From NCBI RefSeq assembly GCF_004348985.1, contig NZ_SMKW01000008.1:1-64000 (forward strand): a stretch of 64,000 bases of DNA. The letters run 5' to 3'. Every line of letters starts with the position of its first letter. Positions within the stretch are counted from its first letter, which is position 1. The position numbers and the translations under genes were made by a program. Positions 38,099 through 47,835 of the stretch are shown piece after piece. Source of the stretch: Saccharopolyspora elongata. Lineage in GTDB: Bacteria > Actinomycetota > Actinomycetes > Mycobacteriales > Pseudonocardiaceae. The notes under the pieces are model-generated. The model made no database searches. It saw only the letters and a list, made by a program, of their open reading frames with translations, and was not told where the DNA came from.

Positions 38099-39037
38099 AT
38101 GGCGGTGACTCGGCGTGTCCTGGCGGCCTGTTTCGCCTTGGTGACGTTGGTCGCGGCCGGTTGCTCCCGGGAGTCGGACGCCGACGAAGCGCCACGGATC
38201 GACACCGCCGGCCGCGACCTCGGCGCGGCCAGCGTGCAGCGCGACCAGGTGTACGCGCAGCGCGACACCGGCGCGTTGAAGCTGGATCTGTTCCTGCCCG
38301 CGAAGCGCGAGACACCGACCCCGCTGATCGTGTACGTGCACGGCGGCGGCTGGGACGCCGGGTTTCGCACGCTGGACGCCGATCCCGCTGCGCCGGAGGC
38401 GCTAACGGCGCAGCGCCTGCTGGAACACGGCTACGCGGTGGCCACAGTGGACTACCGGTTGACCGGTGCGGCGCAGTACCCGGCGCAGGTGGTCGACGTG
38501 GCGGATGCCGTGCGCTGGCTGCAGGGGCGGGCCGGGGAGTGGCAGCTGGACGCCGACCGGGTCGGCCTGTGGGGTGCCTCGGCCGGCGGCCACCTGGTGT
38601 CGCAGCTGGGCGCGCTGACCGGGGATCCGGACAAGCCGGGCGGCGGGCTGACCGGCGTCCGGGCGGTGGTGGACTGGTTCGGGCCGACCGACATGAGCGC
38701 CGAGGCCGAGGCGGCGCATCCGCAGATGCAGGAGTACGCGCGGCGGGTGATCAAGCAGCTGCTCGGCTGCATGCCGCTGGAGTGCCCGGCGCGGGCCGAG
38801 TCGGCGAGCCCGATCAAGAACATCTCCGGGGACGAGCCGCCGTTCCTGATCCAGCAGGGCACGGCGGATTCGCTGGTCCCGCTCGACCAGAGCCTCGACT
38901 TCGTGCGGGACCTGCGCAAGCTGGGCGTCACGGCGGAGATGCACCCGTACGAGGGCCTGGACCACGGCTTCGGCCGGGGCCCGCACAACACGCTGATCGT
39001 CGACACGGTCGCGGCCTTCGTCGAGACCCACGTCTGA
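38099..39037 (+). CDS. Lipoprotein alpha/beta-hydrolase (BD-FAE / HSL-like esterase)
   Basis: 312 residues. The signal peptide ends in the lipobox LVAAGC (Cys22), so the enzyme is anchored outside the membrane. The catalytic core has YVHGGGWDAG (oxyanion hole), VGLWGASAGGHLVSQLGAL with the nucleophile Ser, FLIQQGTADSLVPLDQS with the Asp, and GLDHGFGRG with the His. This family includes esterases that remove acyl groups from sugars and peptides. It follows the sugar kinase by 80 bp on the same strand and could deacylate the cluster's polysaccharide, but this is only positional. No repeat hairpin lies between the two genes. Confidence 0.85.
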   Translation: MAVTRRVLAACFALVTLVAAGCSRESDADEAPRIDTAGRDLGAASVQRDQVYAQRDTGALKLDLFLPAKRETPTPLIVYVHGGGWDAGFRTLDADPAAPEALTAQRLLEHGYAVATVDYRLTGAAQYPAQVVDVADAVRWLQGRAGEWQLDADRVGLWGASAGGHLVSQLGALTGDPDKPGGGLTGVRAVVDWFGPTDMSAEAEAAHPQMQEYARRVIKQLLGCMPLECPARAESASPIKNISGDEPPFLIQQGTADSLVPLDQSLDFVRDLRKLGVTAEMHPYEGLDHGFGRGPHNTLIVDTVAAFVETHV

Positions 39038-39368
39038 CCGGCCCTTCCGCACAGCGGTGCACCTGTTCCCGGCGAGCCCGGGCAGGTTGATGTGCGGGCA
39101 CGCGTGGGGCGTGGCCGCCTGGGCCTAGTCCGCGCGAAATCGCCACCGGTGCCAGGCACCGGGCACCTACGGGATCAGCAGGGCGGAGCCCTTCTGGAAC
39201 GAGCCCTGAGATCGGCCGGCTCCTCCCGGGTCTCGTGGGGCGCCTGATTTTAGGCAAAATCGGAATCCGCCCATCGCGGCGGAGCGGTGGCTTGTGCCCT
39301 CACCTGCGGAGGTGGGTGCTTCGGGAGTTCGATCCAGCTCCAGGCCGAAGATGTGCCGGGGTGCGCGG
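39038..39368. other. 331-bp gap with palindromic words
   Basis: No gene of coding character was found. It contains GCGCGAAATCGCCACC (near 39132) and the palindrome GGTGCCAGGCACC (near 39147), both also present around 44824-44880. It also has GATTTT-AGGC-AAAATC (near 39247). The gap lies between the convergent esterase and rmuC genes, so hairpin termination is expected here. Confidence 0.5.
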
Positions 39369-40355
39369 TCAGAAGCGTTCGGTCTCCCGATCCCGGACGA
39401 GCGGCTGGGCCGCATCGAGCCCTTCCCGCGCCGGGAGCGAGCCGTTGACCAGGCCGTCCTCGTCGTGGCGGATGGTTCCGACGTCGCCGGAGCCCGCGGC
39501 TTCGGCCAGCGGCTGGACCGTGCTGCGGAACGATTCCAGCGCGTCGAGCTCGCGGCGGCGGGCCGAGACGAAGCGCTGAAGGTGCGTGCTGGAGAGGTTC
39601 ACCGCCTCCACCGCGTTGGACGCCGCACGCTGGGCACGGACCGAGTGGGCGCGCACCTGCTCGATGTCCTCGGCGATCGTGCGTTCCGTCGCGGCGAACA
39701 TCGACGCCGACGCCAGCACCGCGAAACCCGTTGGCCCGCAGAGGAAGACCCGCTTGCCCAGCAGCCAGGTGAGCAGCTGCGGGTCGGTGTCGAGAGCGGC
39801 GATCACGGCGGCGTCGGACGGCACGAACATGATCGAGCCGTAGATCGCGTCGGCCCACTTCTGGTAGCCCTTGCCGGCGAGTTCGGTGGCGCGGGAGCGG
39901 ATGTTGCGGACGTGCACCCGCAGGGCGTCGGTGCGTTCTTCGGGGTCGTCGGTCTCCATCGCCTCGGCCCACACCGCGAGGCTCGCCTTGGCGTCCACCG
40001 GGACCTGGCGCCCGCCGCCCACGGACAGCACCATGTCGGGGCGCGCGGAGCCGCCGCCGGCGAGGTCGGTCTGCAGCGTGAAGTGGATTCCTTCGCGCAG
40101 CCCCAGCGACCGCGCGGTCTCCACGAGCACCTGCTCGCCGAGCTCGCCGCGGCCGGTGATGGAGGCGAACGCGACTTCGTAGCGCCGCAGCGCGGCCTGC
40201 TGCTCGGCGGTGCGAGCGCGCTCGGCCTCGACCATGCGCAGCGCCTCGTCGGCTCGGCGTGCACTGTCCGTGTACAGCCGCCAGATCAGCATCAGCGCTG
40301 CCGCGACCAACAGCGTCAGCACGACGACGATGGTGATCAGGACGCCGGTACCCAC
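39369..40355 (-). CDS. rmuC: DNA recombination protein RmuC
   Basis: 328 residues. One N-terminal membrane span (VLITIVVVLTLLVAAALML) is followed by a coiled coil, then the RmuC nuclease-like domain: RGELGEQVLVETARSLGLREG, LSVGGGRQVPVDAKASLAVW with the restriction-fold Asp/Glu/Lys motif, and YGSIMFVPSDAAVIAAL. The C-terminal helical part ends at RDRETERF. RmuC limits inversions at short inverted repeats in E. coli, which is notable in a genome region so rich in long palindromes. The GTG start at 40355 is divergent from sbcD. Confidence 0.88.
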   Translation of the reverse strand: MGTGVLITIVVVLTLLVAAALMLIWRLYTDSARRADEALRMVEAERARTAEQQAALRRYEVAFASITGRGELGEQVLVETARSLGLREGIHFTLQTDLAGGGSARPDMVLSVGGGRQVPVDAKASLAVWAEAMETDDPEERTDALRVHVRNIRSRATELAGKGYQKWADAIYGSIMFVPSDAAVIAALDTDPQLLTWLLGKRVFLCGPTGFAVLASASMFAATERTIAEDIEQVRAHSVRAQRAASNAVEAVNLSSTHLQRFVSARRRELDALESFRSTVQPLAEAAGSGDVGTIRHDEDGLVNGSLPAREGLDAAQPLVRDRETERF

Positions 40356-40619
40356 ATGAGCTCCGTCCGGTAGTGGCAGTGGCAGCTCAAATGATGGCGG
40401 ACCCGCCCGACAACATCACGCACAGCCACGCTGTGAACGCGCTGCCGTCCGTCGGCGCCGTTTTCGCTGGTCAGTTGCCGTGAGCATGTTGTGTCGCCAT
40501 AGCAGCACAACACGTGCACGGGCGTTGACCTGCGGAAAGCGGTTACGAGGTGCACGACACGCCGAAGCGGCGTGGGGGGTCTGCGACCTCCGGCGGGGGG
40601 CGTCGATAGCTTGGGGTCC

Positions 40620-41804
40620 ATGCGAGTGCTGCACACCTCCGACTGGCACGTGGGACGGACGTTCCACGGGCGAGACCTGCTCGGAGATCAGGAGGCCGTC
40701 CTGGGCGGGCTGGCCGACCTGGTCATCGAGGAGCAGGTCGACGTCGTGGTGGTCGCAGGCGATCTCTACGACCGCGCGGTGCCGTCGGGGGAGGCGGTGC
40801 AGACCTGCGTCCGGGTGCTCGGCAGGATCCGCGAAGCGGGCGCCCAGCTGGTGGTCACCTCGGGCAACCACGACTCCGCCGCCCGGGTCGGCGCGTTCGC
40901 CGAGTTCGCCGCCGCCGGCGGCCTGCACCTGCGCACCCAGATCGCCCGGCTGCACGAGCCGGTGGTGATCGACGACCGGCACGGCCCGGTCGCCTTCTAC
41001 GGCATCCCGTACCTCGAACCGGACCCGGCGCGCCATGCCCTGCAGGCCTGCGCCGACGTGCCCGGGGCCAGCGCCGAGATCGAGTCGCGCGGTCACACGG
41101 CGGTGCTCACCGAAGCGATGAACCGGGTGCGCGCCGAACTGGCCGAACGTCCACAGGGGACTCGTTCGGTGGTGCTGGCGCACGCCTTCGTCACCGGCGG
41201 CGACAGCAGCGATTCCGAGCGCACCATCGCGGTCGGCGGCGTCGAGCAGGTGCCGGGCTCGGTGTTCGACGGCGTCGACTACGTCGCGCTGGGGCACCTG
41301 CACGGCCCGCAGCGGCTCGCCGAGCACCTGCGCTACTCGGGCAGCCCGCTGGCCTACTCGTTCTCCGAAGCGGCGCACCGCAAGTCGGTGTGGCTGGTCG
41401 ATCTGGACGCGGACGGCCTGGCCTGCGTGGAGCGGCGCGAACTGCCGGTGCCCCGGCGGCTGGCGACGGTCCAGGGGCTGCTGGAGGACCTGCTCGCCGA
41501 GCCGGAGCACGCAGAGTTGGAGGAGTGCTACCTCTCGGCGACGCTCACCGACGAAGTGCGCCCGCTGGAGGCGATGCGGCGGCTGCAGCAGCGCTTTCCG
41601 CACGCCGTGCACCTGGAGTGGAAGCCGGCGACCGGCCGCGCGACAGCGCCGTTGCACTACGCCGAGATCGTGCGCGGCCGCGACGACCACGAGCTCGCCG
41701 CCAGGTTCGTGGCCGACTGCCGGGGCAGCGACCCCAACGATTCCGAACGCGCGCTGCTCAACGAGGCACTGCGCGCGGTCGCCGCGGCGGAGGGGGCGAA
41801 ATGA
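40620..41804 (+). CDS. sbcD: Nuclease SbcCD subunit D
   Basis: 394 residues. The calcineurin-like Mn-dependent nuclease core is complete: LHTSDWHVGRTFHG, VVVVAGDLYDRAVP, VVTSGNHDSAARV, VVLAHAFVTGG and VDYVALGHLHGPQ. The C-terminal capping domain follows to residue 394. With SbcC it cleaves hairpin DNA and processes ends. The ATG at 40620 is seven bases after TAGCTT (40607-40612), suggesting a leaderless message; upstream in-frame sequence has no homology. The stop overlaps the sbcC start (ATGA). Confidence 0.94.
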   Translation: MRVLHTSDWHVGRTFHGRDLLGDQEAVLGGLADLVIEEQVDVVVVAGDLYDRAVPSGEAVQTCVRVLGRIREAGAQLVVTSGNHDSAARVGAFAEFAAAGGLHLRTQIARLHEPVVIDDRHGPVAFYGIPYLEPDPARHALQACADVPGASAEIESRGHTAVLTEAMNRVRAELAERPQGTRSVVLAHAFVTGGDSSDSERTIAVGGVEQVPGSVFDGVDYVALGHLHGPQRLAEHLRYSGSPLAYSFSEAAHRKSVWLVDLDADGLACVERRELPVPRRLATVQGLLEDLLAEPEHAELEECYLSATLTDEVRPLEAMRRLQQRFPHAVHLEWKPATGRATAPLHYAEIVRGRDDHELAARFVADCRGSDPNDSERALLNEALRAVAAAEGAK

Positions 41805-44752
41805 GGCTGCACAGCCTGGAAGTCACCGCGTTCGGCCCGTACCGCGACCACCAGGAGGTGGACTTCGACCGGCTCGGCGGCGACGGCCTGTTCCTGCTGC
41901 ACGGCGACACCGGCGCGGGCAAGACGACGCTGCTGGATGCGGTCGCCTTCGCGCTCTACGGTTCGGTGCCGGGCGCGCGCGGCGAGGTCAAGCGGCTGCG
42001 CTGCGACACCGCGAAACCCGACACCATCACCAAGGTCGTGCTGGAGCTGACGGTGCAGGGGCAGCGGCTGCGGCTGGAGCGCAGCCCGGAGTACCAGCGG
42101 CCGAAGAAGCGCGGCGACGGCTACACCACGCAGCAGGCGAAGGCCTCGCTGACCTGGGTCGACGGCGCGCCCACCGAGCAGCCGCCGGAGGGCCTGACGC
42201 GCATCGACGAGGTCGGGCGCACGGTGCAACGCCTGCTGGGCATGACGGTCGACCAGTTCTTCCAGGTCGTGATGCTGCCGCAGGGCGAGTTCGCCAAGTT
42301 CCTGCGCTCGGACACCACCGAGCGCGAGAAGCTGCTGGAGAAGCTGTTCGGCACCGAGCGGTTCGGCGAGGTCGAGCGCTGGTTCGTCGAACGCCGCCGG
42401 GAGCGCGGGCGCGGCGTCGAGGAGCAGACGCAGCGGGTCCGCGAGCTGCTCGCGCGCGTCTCGCAGGTCTCGGGCGCGGAGCCGGATGCCGACGCGGACG
42501 AGCAGAACTGGTTGGAGGACATCGAAAAGCGGTCCCTTCGCGAGATGGAGGGCACGCAGGCCGAGCACTCCCGCCTGCGGCGCGAGCGGGAGGTGGCCGA
42601 CGCGAAGCTGACCGAGCGCCGCGAGCTGGCCGAGAAGGTCCGCCGGGTGCGGCAGGCCAACGCGACCCTCGCCGCGATCGGCGAACAGCAGGACCAGCAC
42701 GACGCTTGGCGCGCGGAGCGGGAAGCGGCGCAACGCGCCGTCCCGGTGCTCGCGGCCCGGAATGCCGTGCTGCGGGCGGAGCAGGAGCGCGACAAAGCAC
42801 GGGCTGCGGTGGCCACTGCAGCCGCGAGCTGCGAGCTGGACGCCGAAACACCGCTGGCCGAACTGCGTTCGCTCGCGGGCACCAGGCGTGAAGAAGCGGG
42901 TGGTCTCGCGCACCTGATCCCCGAGGCGCAGCAACAGGAAACCGACCGGCAGAAGCTCGCCTCCCTAGCCGATCGGCTGGCAGCGGACGAGACCCTGGAA
43001 ACCGAGCTCGTCGGGCAGCAGGCCACCCTGCCCGACCGCATCGGCACCGCGCGGCAACAGGTCGAAGACGCGAAGCACGCGGAACTGCGACTGGAAACGG
43101 TGCAGGCGCGCGGCACCGAGGTCGCCGCGCTGCTGCGGACGGCGCGGGAACTGCCCGGCGCGCAAAAGGAACTCGCGTCGGCGACGGCCCGCGCGCAGCA
43201 CGCCATCGACGCCCACCAGCAGGCTCGCGACCTGCTGCAAGATCTCCGGGCCCGCCGGCTCGCCGGGATGGCCGCCGAACTCGCGGCCCGGCTCTCGCCA
43301 GGCGAACCGTGCCCGGTCTGCGGCTCGGCGGAACACCCCGCGCCCGGCGAACCGGTCGGCGCCCCGGTGCGAGCCGAGGACGAGGACAACGCCCAAACCG
43401 AGGAGCAGCGCGCCGCCACCCGGCGGGAAAAGGCCACGGCAGAAGCGCAACGAGCCCAACAGCACGTCGACAACCTGGCAGAACGCCTCGGCGAGCACAC
43501 CGAGGCGGACCTCGCCGCCGAACTCGCCGAGCTCAGAACCGAGCGCGACGCGCTCCAGAAAACCGCCGCGGAACTACCGCAACGCACCAAGAACCTGGCT
43601 GAGCTCGAAGAATCCACCGAGCGCCTGAACGAGCAGCTGTCGAAGGTGCGAACCCGAGCCGCGGCGGCCCGCAGCGAACAAGCATCGCTTGCGACCACAG
43701 TGGACGAACGCGAGGCCAGGCTGCGCGAAGGACGCGGCGACTTCCCGAGCATCGCCGACCGGCGAACGCACCTGCTGGACATCGCCGCCCGCCTCGAACA
43801 ACTCGCAGCAGCCCGGACGAGCAGGGACGACGCCGAACACCGCCTCGCCGAACAGGAAACCGCGCTGGCCGAAGCCGCCACCGCGGCGGGCTTCGACAAC
43901 GCCGCAGCCGCGCTGGCGGCCGAACGCGGCGACGACCGGATCGCCCAGCTCGCCGAGGCGCTCGCCGAGGTCGAAGAACGCGCCGCAGGCGCCCGCGCAG
44001 CGCTGTCCAGCGCGGAGCTGTTCGGCGTGGACGCAGACGCCGAGGTCGGCCTCGAAGAGGCCACCGAGGCCGCCGTCGTAGCCCGCGAAGCGGCGGAGCG
44101 CTCGGCTGCGTTGGCGCATCGCGCCGAGCAGCGGCAGCGCGACATCGCGCAGCTCGCGGAGCGGCTGCGCGGAGCGTGGGCGGAGCTCGGGCCGGCGTTG
44201 GCGGAGCACGCCGAGCTGGAGGCGTTGGCGGACGTGGTCAACGGACGCGGGCAGAACGCGCGGAAGATGTCCTTGCGCGCGTACGTGCTGGCCGCGCGGT
44301 TGGAGGAGGTGGCCATCGCGGCCACCCGGCGGCTGCAGCGGATGAGCGGCGGCCGGTACTCGTTCGTGCATTCCGATGCGGCCGGGGCGCGGGGCACCCG
44401 TGGCGGGCTCGGACTGGACGTGCTCGACGACTACTCCGGGAAGGTCCGGCCCGCGAAGACGCTCTCCGGCGGCGAGTCGTTCCTCGCCTCGCTTTCGCTG
44501 GCGCTCGGGCTGGCCGATGTCGTCGCCGCCGAGACCGGCGGTGCGCTGCTGGACACGTTGTTCATCGACGAGGGGTTCGGAACGCTCGACGCCGACACCC
44601 TCGACCTGGTGATGGACACCCTCGACGACCTGCGGGCCGGCGGCCGGGTCGTCGGCCTCGTGTCCCACGTCGAGGAGATGCGCCAACGGATCTCGGTGCG
44701 CCTCCGCGTCCGCAAGTCCCGCGACGGCTCCACCCTGGAACTCCAGACCTGA
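41801..44752 (+). CDS. sbcC: Nuclease SbcCD subunit C (SMC-like ATPase)
   Basis: 983 residues. N-terminal LEVTAFGPYRDHQEVDF and Walker A LHGDTGAGKTTLLDAVAFAL precede long coiled coils. The zinc hook PCPVCGSAEHP lies at the apex near residue 501. The C-terminal half returns through coiled coil to RMSGGRYSFVH, the signature KTLSGGESFLASLSLALGLAD and Walker B DTLFIDEGFGTLD. It forms the ATP-driven clamp of the SbcCD nuclease that opens DNA palindromes and hairpins. Translation is coupled to sbcD by a four-base overlap. All functional motifs are intact. Confidence 0.95.
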   Translation: MRLHSLEVTAFGPYRDHQEVDFDRLGGDGLFLLHGDTGAGKTTLLDAVAFALYGSVPGARGEVKRLRCDTAKPDTITKVVLELTVQGQRLRLERSPEYQRPKKRGDGYTTQQAKASLTWVDGAPTEQPPEGLTRIDEVGRTVQRLLGMTVDQFFQVVMLPQGEFAKFLRSDTTEREKLLEKLFGTERFGEVERWFVERRRERGRGVEEQTQRVRELLARVSQVSGAEPDADADEQNWLEDIEKRSLREMEGTQAEHSRLRREREVADAKLTERRELAEKVRRVRQANATLAAIGEQQDQHDAWRAEREAAQRAVPVLAARNAVLRAEQERDKARAAVATAAASCELDAETPLAELRSLAGTRREEAGGLAHLIPEAQQQETDRQKLASLADRLAADETLETELVGQQATLPDRIGTARQQVEDAKHAELRLETVQARGTEVAALLRTARELPGAQKELASATARAQHAIDAHQQARDLLQDLRARRLAGMAAELAARLSPGEPCPVCGSAEHPAPGEPVGAPVRAEDEDNAQTEEQRAATRREKATAEAQRAQQHVDNLAERLGEHTEADLAAELAELRTERDALQKTAAELPQRTKNLAELEESTERLNEQLSKVRTRAAAARSEQASLATTVDEREARLREGRGDFPSIADRRTHLLDIAARLEQLAAARTSRDDAEHRLAEQETALAEAATAAGFDNAAAALAAERGDDRIAQLAEALAEVEERAAGARAALSSAELFGVDADAEVGLEEATEAAVVAREAAERSAALAHRAEQRQRDIAQLAERLRGAWAELGPALAEHAELEALADVVNGRGQNARKMSLRAYVLAARLEEVAIAATRRLQRMSGGRYSFVHSDAAGARGTRGGLGLDVLDDYSGKVRPAKTLSGGESFLASLSLALGLADVVAAETGGALLDTLFIDEGFGTLDADTLDLVMDTLDDLRAGGRVVGLVSHVEEMRQRISVRLRVRKSRDGSTLELQT

Positions 44753-44823
44753 CCGTCCCGGGCACCGCGCCCCCGCCCGGTTTCAGAAGCCGTTTCAGAA
44801 CGGCTCCCCCGGCTGATCCCGAA

Positions 44824-44903
44824 GGTGCCTGGCACCTGCGCCGATTTCGCGCGAAATCGCCACCCCGACCCACGTGGAGCGGCGATTTCGCGCGAAATCG
44901 GCG
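44824..44903. repeat. Inverted pair of GCGATTTCGCGCGAAATCGC palindromes
   Basis: GGTGCCTGGCACC (44824-44835 region) is followed by two palindromes centred on TTTCGCGCGAAA. Together they form a 23-bp perfect stem (44839-44861 with 44881-44903) around a 19-nt loop. Each arm is itself palindromic, so alternative cruciforms are possible. Related words are at 39132 and 58138-58202. They lie in the 333-bp gap between the convergent sbcC and ogt genes; no gene is visible in that gap. Confidence 0.85.
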
Positions 44904-45085
44904 CCCTGCGTCCTACGCGTGCCCGCGCACCATCCGGAACGGCCCTTGGGCAGGGTTGGGACCGTGCGCCCGCCGTGCTCCGCGGGTGAGGCTTCGATTC
45001 AGGCGAAATTGGAGCCTCGTTTCTCCCGGCGCCCTCCGGAAGTGGGTTCCCGAGTTCAGGCAGGATCGAGCACCAGTCGGGCCGG

Positions 45086-45583
45086 TCAGGCGGTGGTCTC
45101 GTGGTCGAGGAGCCAGCGCTTGGCCGGGAGACCCCAGCGGAAGCCGCCCAGCGAGCCGTCGCTGCGCAGCACCCGGTGGCACGGCACGAACAGCGCCGCC
45201 GCGTTGCGGGCGCAGGCTGCTGCCGCTGCTCGGAACGCTTGGGGGCGGCCCGCCAGCGCGGCTAGTTCCGCGTAGCTCACGGGTTCACCGGCCGGGACCT
45301 TCCGCAGCACCTGCCAGGCGTGTTCGAGGAACTCCCCGGAGCGCTGCCGCACCGGAATCGCGTCGACCGCGCGCAGGTCGCCGGCGTGGTAGTCGCGGAT
45401 CGCGCGGGTGACCGCGCCGAGATCCGTTGCTTCGCGCGGTCCTTCGGGCAGGAGCTCGCGGGACACCAGCGGCACGAGCTCGTCCAGGCGGGCCGTCCAG
45501 CCGGAGGCGAGGACGGCACCGTCGGCGTCGACCACGGCGGTGAACGGACCAGCCGGAGTGTCCTCAGTGGACCATGTGATCAT
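45086..45583 (-). CDS. ogt: Methylated-DNA-protein-cysteine methyltransferase
   Basis: 165 residues. It transfers methyl groups from O6-methylguanine to its own Cys. The active-site motif PCHRVLRSDGSLGGFRWGL lies near residue 135, and VSYAELAALAGRPQAFRAAA carries the DNA-binding helix with the conserved Arg. All residues of the PCHR core are present. The ATG at 45583 starts at the natural N-terminus, 31 bp after the ada-alkA stop, so both are co-transcribed as in mycobacteria (Rv1317c-Rv1316c). Confidence 0.93.
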   Translation of the reverse strand: MITWSTEDTPAGPFTAVVDADGAVLASGWTARLDELVPLVSRELLPEGPREATDLGAVTRAIRDYHAGDLRAVDAIPVRQRSGEFLEHAWQVLRKVPAGEPVSYAELAALAGRPQAFRAAAAACARNAAALFVPCHRVLRSDGSLGGFRWGLPAKRWLLDHETTA

Positions 45584-45614
45584 GCTTCGCTCCAATGTTC
45601 CTGCGGCGGCCGGG

Positions 45615-47093
45615 TCACGAAGCGAGCTGCAGCTGCGGCGTGCCGCTGGCCGCCGCCTCCCACAGGAGCACTCCGGCGTAGGAGCGCCACGGGCTCCAGT
45701 GCCGCGCATGCGCTTCGATCGCCGCCGGGTCTTCGGACAGCCCGAGGGCCCCCGCGCCCCGTCGCAGCGCGAGATCACCGGTCAGCAGCACATCCGGCGA
45801 ACCCAGCACGCGCATGGCGACGTAGCTCGACGTCCACGGGCCGATGCCGCAGATGCTCTCCAGATCTTCCCGCAGCTCGGCTTCGTCTCGTCCGGTGTGC
45901 AGCGCGAGGCTTCCGTCGGCGACGGCCGCCGCGACAGCGCGGACGGTTTCCGCCCGCCGCCGCGGCCCGGGCAGGACCTCCAGCGCTCGCTCCGCGAGGA
46001 CCTCCGGCGTCGGGAAGAGCGTCGTCACCGCACCTTCCGGGTGGGCCAGCGGCTCGCCCAGCGCGGTGACGAGGCGCTCCGTCGTCTTGCGCGCCGCCGC
46101 CACCGAGATCTGCTGGCCGATCACGGCGCGGACCAGGACCTCCAGCCCGTCGACGCTGCCCGGCACCCGAACCCCGGGCGTCTGCGCGACGGCCGGCCGC
46201 AGCGCCGGGTCGGCGCCGAGCGCTTCGCCGATCGCGGCCGGATCGGCGTCGAGGTCGAGCAGGCGCCGCAGCCGGGACACCGCGCTGCCGAGATCGCGCA
46301 GGTCCGTGAGTCTCAGCGTGCAGGCGACGTACTTCTCGTGCGGTCGGAGCGTGGCGATCCCGGTGCCGTACGGCAGGCGCAGCGCACGCGTGTAGTGGTC
46401 CGGCCCGGCATCTTCCAGGCCGGACAGCGCTCGTTCGCCGAGGAACCGCAGCACGCCGGCCACATCGCAGGGAGCCCGGAACGGCAGGCGCAGCTGGACG
46501 GCACCGGCGCTGCCGCGGACCGCGCTGCGCCGCTGCGCGCGGCCGCGCATCTCCGTCGGGGTCACGCCGAAGACCTCGCGCAGCGTGTCGTTGAACTGGC
46601 GCAGGCTCGAGAATCCGGCCGCGAACGCCACGTCGCCGAACGGGATCGTGGTGGTCTCGATCAGGATCCGCGCCGAATGCGCGCGGTGCGCCCGCGCCAG
46701 CCCGAGCGGCCCGGCGCCGAGTTCGGCGGTGAGCACCCTGGTCAGGTGGCGTTCCGAGTAGCCGAGCTGGTCGGCGAGCCCGCGCACGCCGCAGCGGTCC
46801 ACGACGCCGTCGCTGATCAGCCGCATGGCGCGGCCGGCGAGATCGGCGCGCAGGTTCCACTCCGGCGACCCCGGCACGGCGTCCGGCAGGCATCGGCGGC
46901 AGGCCCGGAAGCCGGCGGCCTGCGCGGCGGCGGCCGTCGGGAAGAACAGGCTGTTGTCGGGCTTGGGCGTGCGTGCCGGGCACGACGGGCGGCAGTAGAT
47001 GCGCGTGGTGCGCACGGCATGGATGAAGCAGCCGTCGAAACGTGCATCGCGCGAGGCCACGGCCCGGAGTGCTTCCTCTGTTCCCACCAGCAT
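45615..47093 (-). CDS. alkA: Ada-AlkA fusion: methyl-sensing regulator and DNA-3-methyladenine glycosylase
   Basis: 492 residues. The N-terminal Ada zinc domain senses methylphosphotriesters: YCRPSCPARTP and FRACRRC supply its four Cys. An AraC-type helix-turn-helix pair follows (about 90-185; GVRGLADQLGYSERHLTRVL and IPFGDVAFAAGFSSLRQFND). The C-terminal AlkA part has the AlkA N-terminal domain and the HhH-GPD motif LESICGIGPWTSSYVAMRVLG-like, with the catalytic Asp in LLTGDLAL. This is the actinobacterial AdaA-AlkA type. It controls the adaptive response and excises alkylated bases. No Ada methyltransferase domain is fused; Ogt is separate downstream. Confidence 0.93.
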   Translation of the reverse strand: MLVGTEEALRAVASRDARFDGCFIHAVRTTRIYCRPSCPARTPKPDNSLFFPTAAAAQAAGFRACRRCLPDAVPGSPEWNLRADLAGRAMRLISDGVVDRCGVRGLADQLGYSERHLTRVLTAELGAGPLGLARAHRAHSARILIETTTIPFGDVAFAAGFSSLRQFNDTLREVFGVTPTEMRGRAQRRSAVRGSAGAVQLRLPFRAPCDVAGVLRFLGERALSGLEDAGPDHYTRALRLPYGTGIATLRPHEKYVACTLRLTDLRDLGSAVSRLRRLLDLDADPAAIGEALGADPALRPAVAQTPGVRVPGSVDGLEVLVRAVIGQQISVAAARKTTERLVTALGEPLAHPEGAVTTLFPTPEVLAERALEVLPGPRRRAETVRAVAAAVADGSLALHTGRDEAELREDLESICGIGPWTSSYVAMRVLGSPDVLLTGDLALRRGAGALGLSEDPAAIEAHARHWSPWRSYAGVLLWEAAASGTPQLQLAS

Positions 47094-47126
47094 GTCTCCG
47101 ATGGTGCCAGCGGACCGGAGCCGGTA

Positions 47127-47777
47127 CTAGCGGGAATCGGACACGCTGATGAAGCCCGATTCGTAGGCGAACACGACCGCTTGCGTGCGGTCCCGGGCGC
47201 CGAGTTTGGCCAGCACGTTGCCGACGTGGGTCTTGACGGTCTGCACGCCGATGAACAGCTCGGCGGCGATCTCGCCGTTGGACATCCCGCGCGCCACCAG
47301 GCGGAGGATCTCGGCTTCCCGCTCGGTGAGCTCGACCTGCGGGCGGCTCGCGCGGTGCGGCGCGGCCAGCCGGCGGATCGCGGCCGGGAACAGCAGCGAT
47401 TCGCCGCGCGCGGCGATCCGGATTGCCTGCGCGAGCTCCTCGGGCTGGCAGCGCTTGAGCAGGAACCCGGTCGCGCCGGCGCGTAGCGCGCCGTAGACGT
47501 GGTCGTCGTGCTCGAAGGTGGTGATCACGACGATGCTCGGCGGTTCCGGCACCGAATCCAGGATCGCGGTGGTGGCCTGGATCCCGTCGATGCCGGGCAT
47601 CCGGACGTCCATCAGCACGACGTCCGGCCGCAGCCGCCGCACCAGCGGGACGACCTCGGCGCCGTCGGCGGCCTCCCCGACGACGGTCAGGTCGGGCTCG
47701 GCATCGATGAGGGCCCGCAGCCCGGAACGGATCAGCGGCTCGTCGTCGACGACCAGCACGGTCGTGGCTTCGCTCAC
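47127..47777 (-). CDS. NarL/FixJ-type response regulator
   Basis: 216 residues. The receiver domain has VLVVDDEPLIRSGLRALI with the acidic pocket, the phospho-acceptor Asp in VVLMDVRMPGIDG near residue 55 and the Thr/Lys switch at VITTFEHDD and LLKRC. The C-terminal LuxR helix-turn-helix is ELTEREAEILRLVARGMSNGEIA, then VQTVKTHVGNVLAKLGARDR. The GTG start is 58 bp after the histidine kinase stop. It is the last gene of a three-gene operon with the kinase and a membrane protein. Target genes are unknown. Confidence 0.92.
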   Translation of the reverse strand: MSEATTVLVVDDEPLIRSGLRALIDAEPDLTVVGEAADGAEVVPLVRRLRPDVVLMDVRMPGIDGIQATTAILDSVPEPPSIVVITTFEHDDHVYGALRAGATGFLLKRCQPEELAQAIRIAARGESLLFPAAIRRLAAPHRASRPQVELTEREAEILRLVARGMSNGEIAAELFIGVQTVKTHVGNVLAKLGARDRTQAVVFAYESGFISVSDSR

Positions 47778-47835
47778 GCCGCCGAGCGTATTGCGCCTCG
47801 CCCCGCCCCGGGCACGTACCAGTGCGGACAGCGGT

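Noticed and set aside
40487-40512. Operator or terminator between rmuC and sbcD
   Set aside because: A TGTTGTG/CACAACA hairpin exists but the genes diverge here and the stem is short; its role cannot be judged.
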